A DNA stretch of 64,000 nt, taken from Struthidea cinerea. Taxonomy: Eukaryota > Chordata > Aves > Passeriformes > Corcoracidae. Position numbers and translations under genes: made by a program. Location of the stretch: assembly GCA_013397865.1 (NCBI GenBank), contig VZTI01003805.1, positions 1,913,083 to 1,977,082 on the forward strand, written 5' to 3'. The notes beneath the pieces were generated by a model. It did no database searches. It saw nothing but the letters and a program-made list of their open reading frames with translations, and was not told the origin of the DNA. Of this stretch, positions 1-12,200 are shown piece after piece; the stretch's first letter is position 1; every line of letters begins with the position of its first letter.

Positions 1-3000
1 CAAGTAATCCCTAATTGAACTGCCAGAGGCTGTTTCTTGACAATGCAAAACATTTTACTTTTATCCTTCCCTTTTCTGGTGCTGATTGATAGATGGGTTG
101 ATTCTGCAGTTGCCACTGTAATAGAAGTCATCGCAATACTATCAAGTACAGTTTGGAGAGGGTTTTATGTGTCATTCTCTCTCTTTTCAGTAACTTTATC
201 AAGATCAAAACCAAACCAATTGGCTTAAAAACACTTGAACTATTTAGAAAAAAATCCTTGTGTACATAGTTTTGATTTATGCAAGTCATCCAAAAATTCA
301 AAAGGTAATAAATCTTAAAACAAAAGTTAAGTTTTAGTGTGAAGTAAAAGCATCTGAATACAAATATTCATTGAAAAGTCACTTTGAATTAGCTACTTAT
401 CCAGTGTCTAGTTGTATTGTTTATACAATTTAATGAATTTCTTGCTGTACCTGAGTTTCTATTTTAAAAAATTACTGCTATGTTTTAGTCGCTGCTGTGG
501 CTAAACCCATGAGATTTTAAGGACAATATTTCTTCTTTCATGCCTGGGTCTTGAGTATTGCTGTCATTGAAACAGCAGGTTGGGAAAAGAAAATCTGTTC
601 ATGAAACAAGAACAATCTATCCGCATGCCGCACACTCAGAGTCTGGATCAGTTTGCGCAGCCTGTTCTCTCTGAGCCCAGCCTTGTTCACATGTGCTGCA
701 TTTAGTATCAGCTGATGCATTACATATAAATAAGTTGTACTTTTCAATTCTTTGTCAGACACCTACAAGTTTACTTTAGTAATTTTAATTTTATTACAAA
801 AATACTGTATCTGGACCTTTTGTTGACTTTGTTCATTGCTTTCACAGCAAGACTCTTCATGAAAGTCATTAAAGACTCAATGAATCTTACAGATACCATA
901 ATGTGAGTATGTTCTCATCTTTCTTCCCAAAGGTGGTGGCCCCTGCTGAGTATGTAAACAGATATGCAACCAAGTGTTGGCTGAGAGAAATGATGAAATA
1001 AATTGTTTAAACAGCACCAGGAGTTTGGGTGAACCAGACTCTTTTCTGGCATGGATGTCTTTTCTGGGTTCTGTGAAAGGAAAATCCTAGAACATTTAGA
1101 ACACGAAATCTCTTCAGCCTTCCCCTTTTAATAACTTATAGTTTACTTATTTTTAAAATTGTTTTCTACTTTGCACTTGAGGACACAGAATAGGTAGTGA
1201 CACAGTCACATATATGGCACTGATTTTGCTCACTTCAATCAGTCAACGCGTGACAAAAATATATAACTGCAGCTGAAAACGCTGGAATTACTGCTACTCT
1301 GATGCCTATTCTTGTCTATAAGTTTTGGAGGAGGAGTTGCATTTCATCTGCTGTCCATGAAACTGGTAGGGGAATAGAAATGAGAAAAATTGAGCAGCTT
1401 GTCCAAGTAAAGAAAATCTTGGGCAAAACCTGTGTTAGATTTAAAGCTTTTAATGTCCTTCACCCCAGCACTGCTCTTGGTGAATTTGCTATTCCCAGGG
1501 AGACCTGTGTGGCCATTTCTCTCTATCATTTGAAAAACTTTTCTCTGAAGTACTAAGGTTTTATCCAGCAATTATTGCAGGTAAAAAACCCCCAAGGCCT
1601 ACATGTATTTATCTACTTTATATATTTTAAAAGAAAACCATGAAATATCTCACCCGGAATTCTTCAAAATGTTGATCTACTGCACCCCTAGAAAGGGGAA
1701 GTTGTTGGTATTTTAGGCCACCTCTCTCTTCAATTTGATTGGTGATTTCTGATTTATTTATTAATCACACTCACTCCCCATCCCTATGTAAGATGGGATC
1801 AATCTCATCCCAAAATTTGACACAATCCTGGCAATGATTGAGGTGATTAGTATTAGCCATCAGTTTTACCCTTCAGAATAAAACGTGGCAAGTGAATAAA
1901 GCCTGATGGCATGGCTGTGCAAAATTTCATTTAACAGCTCATTGCAGGCAGGCCAAGTTGGATTGCCAAATATATCAAATCACTTTTATAGATCTAAGCT
2001 GTCTACCTCCTGATTTTCTTAATCGTAAATGGTATAACAGATATTGGTGTGGTTTTCCCATGCATTGTAAAAGGAAAGTGTTTCAAATAAGGAGCAGAGC
2101 AGGCTGATTTGTTTGGTTAAGTTTACAGGTATAGGTTGTATGTACTCCAGATGTTTGCACACATTCCCAGAGTCCTAGGGCCCTTTGTTTCTCCTGAATC
2201 CACGCTGAATACTCCAAACACATCCAGTCAGTAGGCAGTTGTTGTCAATGAGTTACTAAAAGGGCTCATCTGTTATATTTATGTGCTTTTCATCCAAGAA
2301 TGAATAGTTTTTGCTGTGCTGTTTCCAATTCCAGATACAAGGAAATATGCCAGAGTACAAGCTGCTTGCTTTGTTTACAGCTACCTTTTTGGTTCTGGTT
2401 TTTAGTACGTGGGATGACAAAATGTATCTATTCATCTTTCTTGGTATTGAAGCTTTACCTGGATTTTTACCACAGATCTAATCTCTGTATCCATAATAAT
2501 ACACAGATATTTCTGCCTTGTCATATGATCTCTAACACACTTCACACACATGTTCTGGGAGGAAAGGAGGAGCTGTATCCCTGTCTGAGAGATGAGAGGA
2601 TGAAGCACAGAGAAGGAAAACTAAAAATCTTCTTTAAGATCCCGCACAAAGCTTATGGTGAGTTTGGGATAGAACAGAAGTCTGTTGGGAATTCACTGTA
2701 ATTCTGGCTTTGGATACTTCTCAAGCTCAAGAGTTCAAACCTGCCACTCAACTCCTGCTGATGGTAGTGGTTTTATCATCAATCTTATGGAGGGTATGGT
2801 AAGCTCATGAAAATTTTAAAAGCATCCTTACCCAAAGTTTTTCAGCATCCCAGTGTGTGCTTTGGGTCCTAAGGTTTGCCCTGTGGTGTTATTCCTAACT
2901 GTGCTCCTCCCTGATTATTTTGGCACAGGTGGATTAAGGATGTGACCCTGCAGTTTTGTCTATTTTCTTCATGGTACACCAATACATTTAGAAATATCAG

Positions 3001-5070
3001 CACCACTGTGGAGGGCAGTGGTGTGTATCACAATATTAACTTTGACACTTTCGTAAGCTTGAATAAAAAAATGTGTTCAGAAGAGCTTCTTTAACTGGCT
3101 TTATAAATGTGACAGGCTGAGGGTTGTGATGTACCTGTGTACTAATATAATATCTCAATTGCTTAAATATTGGGTTGTTTCTCTTTGCAGCATATGAAAT
3201 CTCAGCTGGCTCATATAAAGATCAAGACTGACTCAAACAGATTTTTCAGCGTATGAACAGAAAAAAACCCACCACAGGAGCAATTGCACTAAGTTATTGT
3301 CACAAAGTGCCAGTTGTAGCACTCCTCTGTAGGTTTCCAGGATTCTCCTTTCCACCTACTTCTAATGTATGAGATTCTGAATCATCATCAGAAATGTCAC
3401 TGGATACTGGGGAACCCCCCGTTCTACTTTCCTAGACCCCATGAATCCTGGATGAAATGTCCATGGTTTGGCTGAGTATCATTTATTGAAATGACATTCG
3501 TTGCTTAGTAGCAGCATGATTTGTCAGCTGTATTAGAAAATTATACTTTGTGTGAGTTTAGTAGAAATGTGTTAGAAATGTTGAATCTCACTATGGGAAT
3601 GGAAATTAGTGTGTGAGGGTTCGCATGGGGGTCAGGACGATTGTCATATAATGCTTTACTAAGCCAAATTAGCTTCTATCCCTTTGTAGAAGGTTTTTAC
3701 AGTCAAAGGATTATTCAATATTCTGCAAATTAAAGGCTCTTCAGGGCTCAGATGTCAAACCTAGAATGCATTTGTATCACCAAAAAGAAAATTTAAAATC
3801 AACAAAAACCAGGGAACTAGAAATTAAAGTTTGAATTCATTTTGGCATTATTTGAGTAGTTCACTGCAAAGGAATTTGTATGAGCAGTTGCCGCTATTCA
3901 ATAACTAAGGTAAGATTTGAAAATAACCTTAAAAATAATTTATTTTTTTATATTATTTGTGCTGGAGTGGGTAGAATATCTCATACATGAATAAAATGCG
4001 TGTCATAAGAGTTTAATTCTGCCAGTAAATGCTGCTCAAAAAGAGAAATGGAGCATTACTTTTTGCACTGATTGGTACTTAGAGGTCTAAACCTGAACTT
4101 TGATTTACATAAGTGACACTCTTTTACAAATGATAAATACAAGCAAAATCAGTCTTATAGACTTTTTTTTTTCCCATAGAAGTGAAGATTTATGACGTTA
4201 TGCCGTTTGTGAGTGAATATAAGAGGATACCTCAGACATCTTTGTCTTTTCTTAAGAACTATTGCCCCTTTAGCTGATCCCAGACAATCAGGTCTCAGAA
4301 ATGCAACAAATGTTGTGGAATGAAAACATTTGGTAGAGAGGGATATCTCCAATGTATCCTATTTAGGAAGATGTAAGGATATGTGTTTAGTCCTTATTAA
4401 GCTTGAGACAACCTTTACTGACGTCTAAACAATGGGAAAATCTCTTTGGAGCTTTTAGTGATTGGTTGCACATTCTTAGTAGATTCAGTCAACCTTCACC
4501 TGTTCAGCTTCTTATAAAGCTTCTTATTTGTCTTTGGATGTTATTTGAGCACAAACATTCCACGTTCTTCTTAAATTCTAGGCAGAACTGTTGGCAGCTG
4601 TGTGTATCTCACCCTGGCATCGTGCTTTCAGAGGAAGAAAAATAGGAAGAACTGGTAAGAAAGGACATTCAATTCTCTGCACAATAATTAATACAGACAC
4701 CTTGGATATGAAGCAATTGTTAAATAAGAGCTAACATAGGCCTTGTTTTTCTAAAGAACCTTTAGTCTGCGATGTCAATTGAATACCAGCTTGTAGATGA
4801 ACACTGAAAAGCACTGAGACTGGTCTGAGCTATAAACAAGACCTGAATTCTGTGCAATTTTTATCACCTGTCCAGTCGACAGCAAAAAAAGTTATATGAG
4901 TCAGGTGATCATTAGGAACCAACATATTCATTTTTACACATTAAAAATTTGATTGAGCATTGTGAGATATTTGGTTGATTCAGTTGTTACTGGATTTCCA
5001 TTCTTTTAGAAGGGGCTGGAAAGAAAGACTACAGCAAGGTGTGAATAAGGAGGGGGGAATTCTTATCTTA
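1..5070. other. AT-rich non-coding DNA, nothing gene-like
   Basis: No recognisable gene, RNA or transposon is visible in this stretch. The longest frame is 133 codons at 2300-2701 (+). Its translation is rich in Cys, Phe and Leu, has no domain I know, and reads like translated AT-rich DNA. A small 8-bp-arm hairpin lies at 3001-3023. I see no CpG-rich promoter. The content is ordinary bird-like intergenic or intronic sequence. Confidence 0.6.
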
Positions 5071-5180
5071 GCAGTCATGCATCTATCAGACAGCAGCAAA
5101 TAATGTACTACCACAAGTATCTATTGAAAGACAGCAGTTGTATAATTGGAAAATTTGCTCAAAACCTGCAAATTGCAATT
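5071..5180 (+). repeat. Direct repeat, copy 1 (about 110 bp, spaced 1,060 bp)
   Basis: This segment aligns without gaps to 6131-6240. From 5091 to 5180 a hand count gives about 77 of 90 identical bases. The first 20 bases are weaker, at about 13 of 20. Shared blocks include CTATTGAAAGACAG and AAATTTGCTCAAA. Similarity stops abruptly at 5181, and nothing upstream of 5071 aligns. I do not recognise the sequence as a known transposon. It could be an old segmental duplication or two insertions of an undescribed short repeat. Confidence 0.8.
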
Positions 5181-6130
5181 GGACAATTTTTTATTTAAAA
5201 ATAAGCCAAAGAAAATATGGAAGTATTTGCCTCTTTCTTAAATTGTTTTGGAACATCTTCTTCAAGTACAATTTGTTCTTTTTGAATTTAGATCTGCATC
5301 ATAGGATTTTATGTAGTACTTCCTGCTACGTGCCTTGCAAATCATTCCTAGGACAACTTATTCCTGAATGTAGCCACCATAAGACCCCTCTAAGAGAGAG
5401 AGCTGCACCTCATACTTTTGACTGTACTTAGTATTTTAGAAGCTCTGTTTGCTCAAATAGAAGGGCATCCCTCAAATATAACTTCAAAAAGGGCTTATAG
5501 GATTTTTCTTCCTGCTTCATTACAATTGTAACACATTACAAACTGTGTAGAAAATGCCACTTGAAGTGTAAAAGGAGGAAATAGCTTGAACAAGATGATG
5601 CGTCAGGCAGGCTCCCAAAGCCAGTCCTCCTTAAAACTTGCATAATTTGACTGAAGAGATGTAGGATTGATTTTCTCTCTTTTTCTTCTCTCCTACTTTA
5701 ATTTGCAGTGTTGTAGAGTGCATTCATGCTCCTCTAAATGGCACAGCAGTTTTGGGCTCCATGCTTTTGTCTTAGATAGTTGCTAGTAAAACAGGTACTT
5801 TTTTTGTTTAGGGGTCTGCTGAGCTAATCCCTGAACTGATCAGTGGGAGACAAAACGTGGGGGCCCTGGAGGGAAAGGCTGAAGGTGTGGAATGTGGAAA
5901 GCAAGGAGATGCCCACAGAGACAAGGAAGAGGGAAATGTTTCCAGCTGTTTCCATTGCGAAAGGAGGGATAATCTGTGAGAGATGACCGTAGAAACAAAC
6001 AATTGCTGAGACACCAAAAATTGTCTTGCCTCCACAGCCGCCCCTACCTGTGGGTGGCAAGGAAGGATGGAGGTGGCTCCTTGTTCTTTGCTGTGTACCA
6101 GAGGTCAGTTTGGCAGTGATAAGACTGTCA
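5181..6130. other. Spacer between the two direct repeats
   Basis: This 950-bp stretch is unlike the copies that flank it. The left part is AT-rich. The part from about 5820 to 6110 is richer in G and C and holds overlapping minus-strand frames of 75 codons (5808-6035) and 116 codons (5824-6174), neither with a known domain. No terminal repeats or poly-A tail mark it as an insertion. If the flanking repeats arose with an insertion, this would be the inserted DNA, but that is only an inference. Confidence 0.4.
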
Positions 6131-6240
6131 GCAGTCACTGATGTATTGCAGAACAGCAAATAATGCATTACCATAAGTATCTATTGAAAGACAGAATTTA
6201 TATAATCGGAAAATTTGCTCAAAGTCTGAAAATTCCAATT
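6131..6240 (+). repeat. Direct repeat, copy 2
   Basis: This is the second copy of the 5071-5180 segment, in the same orientation and at a constant offset of 1,060 bp. Differences are scattered substitutions with no indels, so the duplication is old but was never rearranged internally. The segment ends sharply at about 6240. Confidence 0.8.
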
Positions 6241-9200
6241 TGTTCATTGAAAACATTGCATTGAGGGCATAAAATCATGGATTAGACACTCTTAAATCTC
6301 TAGCTGCCTTGCTTAACGGAGAGGTCTATTAATGTATTTTGATATTTTATAAAAATCTCTAGATATTTTTTAGTTTCAGGGAGCTCGAAGGAATTTTTAA
6401 ATACAGTTCAAATCATGTTTAAAGTATTTTAGACTAAATAAAAATATTTGCATTTTATTTTAGCCCCATTTTCCTAATAAAAGAGATCAATAGAGTGAAT
6501 TTTTGTCCATCCTGTGCTCGTTTACTTGTCACAACCAAGCTTGACAGCAGTATAATATTTTAAATTAATAATTACTTTGAGGACAAAGAGACAGTAAAGG
6601 CTAAAATTCCACTATGATGTGAGTTCAAGTCAAGTGCTCCTCATGGCCTGCTTGTCACAGAGCAAGCAGAGGGACAAACAGGAAAGAACCTGAGGATGTG
6701 AAGAGGCTTTGGAGGATGTACTGAGATCCTGATAAAGAACGGAGGGAAGCTGGATTCCTGGGTGTAAATAGAGCCTACTGCTAAAGCAGAGAAGTGTGGG
6801 GATTTCAGGCACAAAGCCACAGAACTGAGGTCTCACAAGTTAAATACAAATACATGCTTGCATAAACACAGAAACAACGCTCCTGCATTTGAATGTGAAC
6901 CTGTTCAGCTGGCCTTTAAGTCCTGAAGCTAAAACTGGCTGATTTGTTGCCCAAGGGAGTGAAAAATAATAACACCCAAATACTAAAATCTTCATGGAAG
7001 AAAAAAAATTGTCTCCATCAATAATGCAATGAGTTATGAGTAGCGATGTAGTGAGGAAATCAGAGCAAACCTCTCCTTCCTTTGTCCATATTTTCAGCCT
7101 GACACAGAGTGGCTCTCCTAATAAGTCTGCAGAAATCCTGCTGTGAGGAGAGGGTGAGCACCAAGGAAAAGTTAGGGCCAGTGTGTCCTGAGTTACAGAA
7201 AGGCAGATTTATGGCTTGGGTCTGTCCTTATCAGGTAGATCTGGTTTGTAGCTTGAGCATTAGAATGACTTGCTCTGGACAAATCCTTACTTTTCTGAGA
7301 ACATTAAAATGTCAGAGAGTTTAATATAGAGTAATTGGAGAGAACCCTACTCGTGAAAGAGATAAAGTGAAATTCTTAAAACACTTTTAAGACTGCTGTG
7401 AACCCTTTTTGTCTGTCTTGAATAAGTGTGTTCCGCTTTAATGAGATTATTTTGAGGCTCCCATCAGGTTTTATGCACAATTTTCTGCTGGTTTTCCAAC
7501 AAAGGCTTCTTTCTGTTTTTCAATAGAATTTCCTTTCTATTGGGTTAACAGTAATGTCTTTATAGTTGATCAAAAGTAGTCAAGTTAACTGACACGCAAA
7601 TTATTAAAAACAGTTATTGTTCTGATTCATATATTTTCACGTTTATTTATTTAAATTTATATACATATTTATATATCTCAATTATGTCAATAGTTATTTT
7701 GCTCTTTGGCTGCCTAATCTAATGCTTGCAAGAGCATTTCCTTTCCCCATCTCAGAGTAGATGCAGCTGTACATTTTAGGGGTTTTATTTCCCTGCTGTG
7801 TCCTATGTGAGGAAAAAGGAATGAGAAAGCATTCAGAAGGAAGGCAAAACAGAGAGGGGTAAAGGCAACCTATAGCTTAGCATCATTTGCATACCCCATA
7901 AAATTCAATTCAACCAAGTCCACTCCCTGTTGTTATAAAAGAAAAATAACACACATCTTAATTTTGTACTTCAGCCTTTGTTTCTCCCTGGAGAAAGGGG
8001 TTATTGTAATTCCAGCTTAGTGGAAATACGTAAGGCTTTTACTCATCTTGTGCATAAAACTGATAACCCATGCAGTTGGGACTGCTTATTTATTTCTTAT
8101 TAATTCATTTCAGTTTTTATAAGTCAACCGAGCATTCAGCATTTGTAAAGTGATTCTGGAAAATAATTTTGCATAAGTAATAGTAAACACTGGCGTTGCT
8201 TCCTGGCAGGGAGTGAAAATGATTCATGCAATTCCCAGTGGCCTAATGAGCAGAAACAGGGACTGGAGCCATGAATGGCTCATTGGCTGAAGTTTGGCAG
8301 CAGAAAAAGCCACGTTGATCAGCTGTGCCTTCACCAGCAGGCATCCCCTGAATCAGTGGGAATTGCTCACTGTGAGGCATAGAGGGGCGCAGAGGGAAGG
8401 TTTGGCACACAAATGTGGAGCAGGAGGAGATGGAGAAAGAAGAAAACCTCATGCCTGGAAAAGAAAATTAGTTGTGAACTGTGTTCTGCTTTCTCCTATT
8501 AATTTATCAAGATTTGTAGCAATGCCAGAAAGTTTTATATTCTGTGGAGCACTCCAGCAAGCTTCCAAAGTATGCCTAAGATTTTACAGCCTATGCAAAT
8601 TCAGTTCTCCTAGGTCTGCCAAGTTCTTGGTATTTAAATGGGACCCCATTACTTCAAACAATTTTGCTGTCAGCCATTACACAGGAAATTCTTCCTCTTT
8701 CTCTTGTTTGTTTTTAAGCAAATTCGGTTTCAACTTAATTGTAATTTAGACTTTTATCTTTAAAAATCAGCAAGTGAGCCAACGAAAGCGCTCTATAAAA
8801 ACATAAATAACAGAGGTAATCAGATACTGAAAATAAAATACATGGAACAAAATCTCATCAAGTAATGAACTGACACAATTTTCTCATTTCTCGTTTTGTT
8901 GCACAACAGCTAGATTGTCAGATGACTCAACTGCTTTGGTTTAAAATCAGATGTGTTTCTGTAGTGTCACTTACTTGTATCACTGCCTTTTGTCAGTGAG
9001 AATTAGGGAGCCTTTCACAAAGCTGTGCAACTTAGAACAGTATACAGTTGCACTGTTGAGATATTTTGTTTTCTTCACATCCAGGGCTCTTGTTTCAGTA
9101 TTTGTGCTATGATCCAAAAGCCTTGCAGAGAATGTGTTACCACTGACAGCAGGAAACTTTCTGTCAGTCTTTCAGAATGCTTTGGCTCATTCTGCCAACT

Positions 9201-12200
9201 TTAGGCCCAGAACAGGGCCCTTATACCCCTTCTGTATATCCCGTTTGTGGTACCTACAGAATCTCTTACTTCAGATCCAAAAGAAAATAAACGAATGCTG
9301 ATGCTTAAGCGCTTGAGTAAGTGCATCTGAGTCGATGCTCTCAATCAGGCTCAAAGGCATCAGATCCTTGCAGAGGAAGGAGGGTTTACTGCTCTGAGCC
9401 AGCTTGACAGGGGAGGGCTCTGGGTACACAAGGTATTTCTGCTACCTGAGGCAGATTTGGTTCCCTCTAATCCTCAGAAAAATAACGATGCAAATAAATT
9501 ATTTTTGCATAAAATATTGCATCATTTCAAAGGGAAATGTCAGTCACATTGTGGATAATTTGAAGGGCTAATGAGCAGTAATGAAATAAGGAACAGAAAC
9601 AAATAAACTAAGCACAATATTGTGGAGATAAAAATATGGAATAGAACGGAGAATGGGAATAAGCAGTGAATAACATAGGGTAAAGAGAAATAAAACACTA
9701 ATGTAGAAATTTTTATACTACCCTGCAGCCCAGGTGGTTGTTTCATGTGACTCTGTAGGGTTTTTTACCAGTAATAATGAACAACTGTACTATAAAATGT
9801 ATGGCTGTGCACATAACTACCACAAAAGCTACAGGAAAGACCATTAGTAATTATTATGAACATTAAAAAGACCCCAAAACACCAAAAAATCCCCATACTT
9901 TTGCTATCTGCACATGGTAGTCATCTTGGCTCAGTGAGCTCATTAGAAAAACAAAATGGTTTTGTTTGATCGTGATGTGAATGATACTCTACAGGGACTC
10001 CAGCAAGTGTTCCCCAAGCCAAAGGCAGTGTGTGAAGCCCATGTTCTTCTCATTGGGTGGGAAAACAAAAATTAAAATATCACAGCACTTTATATACCAC
10101 ACCTTCCAGTTTGTCACTTTTTAATATTGCAGAGTGGAAACAGTTACCCAGTACAAGATAACTGCCAGTGTGTGTTCATAGATTAATTTTTGCAATGGAG
10201 TTATCTTGATTTATTGGGAAGACAATTATGTTTAGCTGGGTCCATTAATAATTAAACACTTCCGTTGGTTTTCCCAATCATTGCCAAACAAATGTGGAGG
10301 CTTTTAATTTTCCTAACTTAAATGACTGCTTTGCTGTTCCCAAAGGAGTTCTTTGCAGCTTTTTTGGACTTCTCAGGATCTTATTTTTCAGGTTTTTTTT
10401 TTCTTTTACCATAACGTGCTCTGTAAGACTGCCTGTTAGTTTATAACCCATAGAAATTGAAAATGCTGCAAATAACCAAGCTAAACATTTGAGACCACAA
10501 AATGATCAGTAGCGTTTGAAGCAAGTTTGGGCAAATTATCAAGATTAAACCAGCATGGGGTCAAGCAAAATTGCTTAGAAAATCATAATTTATCAATGTT
10601 AAAACAGAGGGAGGTGCTGAGAAGCATTTCAATCCTTCAATTTCTATTCTGCCTATAAAATTATTTCATAATAGCAGTAAAGATGTAGATCAAGTAGAGA
10701 TATATGGGTTGTGTTTGCTGAATCTGTATAGACACCAAGCAGGCAGCGAGTGCAATTTGCTGTGTTGGTGCAGAGAAAATGCACTATGGATTGTTTAGGT
10801 CCTTTTTGATTCTTTGATTACCCTTTGAGGAGAAAAGATCTGGATGCAATTTTAGGTCATGCCCTACATGAGCTTTGCATTGAATAAAGTGTGTACAAAT
10901 GAAGTCAAACCCAGCAGTGAGCAATGGTTACCAAAAATAAAGTACAATATCTTATCTTTCTCATGAAGTAAAGCTGCTCAGGTGGACCAGAAAGGTGTGT
11001 TCCTTCCCTTTAGAGGAATATTGAAAATCTGGATGATATTTATTGATTGCTGAGCCGGCAAAAGTTATAGCTAGCAGTGTGCTAGGGACTACAAATGAGG
11101 TCAGGGACATTTATTTTAACTTTAACTTGTGAGGTCACTGGGTGCATCTTTAAAATAACACCTACTCTCCAGACCTTGTCTGTACTACAGCACAGAATTT
11201 TGGCTTCTTAAAATGCAGGGTTGATCTGTCTGAACCACAGGGTAAATTGTACTTAAAAAACTTTAAATATTTGCGTTGTGAACCTAACTCTGGTCTCATC
11301 CAATTTGTTGAATGTGTTTTATCACAGCAGAAATAATTTTAAGGATCAATCCCAAATTGCCTCACTAAGGAAATATTATTCTCTTTCTTGGTGTCTCTAA
11401 ATTCATTACCAGGAGTATTTTATGGGGAACAAGGATTATATACAAAAGCCCAAAAAGCAAAACAAACCCAAGTCTGAAATCGTTCTGGATAATATAGTCA
11501 GCAAAACCTGTTTGAGATTCCTGCAATATAATCACACCTTTGCAGCCAAGCTACTCAAAACCAAAATCTGTTATTGCTTTGCTTTCTTTTTGTTCAGGAG
11601 AGCACAGCCATGTAGATCAAACTTCAGCTTCTTACCTTTATCTCCATCCTCGTATTTCAGTGGAAATTAACTGTTCTCCTGTTCATTTGAATAACTTAGG
11701 GATTTTATTCCCCTTTCTATAATCTTCTCTTTTTATAAATATTACTTTGTTTATTAAATAGCTAAGCTAATACAACAAAATAGCACAGAGACAGCTGAAG
11801 AATTGCAAACAGAGAATGATTAGGAGATCAATAAACAGTTCAGTAATTCGAAGATGACTTTGAAGTGACCTTCCTGAATAAAAAAAGCTCAAAGCTGTAG
11901 GACACACAAGTCTTAAATGATAGTTACTGTGCCAAGAAAACTTGAGTAGGTTGGTAACGTTGATTTAGCTGTCTTAATTGTGTTGAGCACTGCAAGTCAG
12001 AATAAAAGAGCAGTGGTGAGAACAAAAGAAGCACACATAGTAAAGGAATACCCGTGGAAAAAAAGAATGAAAGAAACAGTCAAAGTGAAATAATAAAACG
12101 AAGGAAGGGGGTAAGGACTGAACACTATAAAGTAACATTATGGCAATGTTCAGCTAAAGCCTCCTCCATAATTCCAGGTAAAACGCAATTCCATTCTGAA

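Noticed and set aside
2300..2701. 133-codon plus frame
   Set aside because: No domain, composition of translated AT-rich DNA, no splice or promoter context.
8294..8749. 151-codon plus frame
   Set aside because: No recognised domain and an opposing minus frame. Length is unremarkable in 64 kb of six-frame search.
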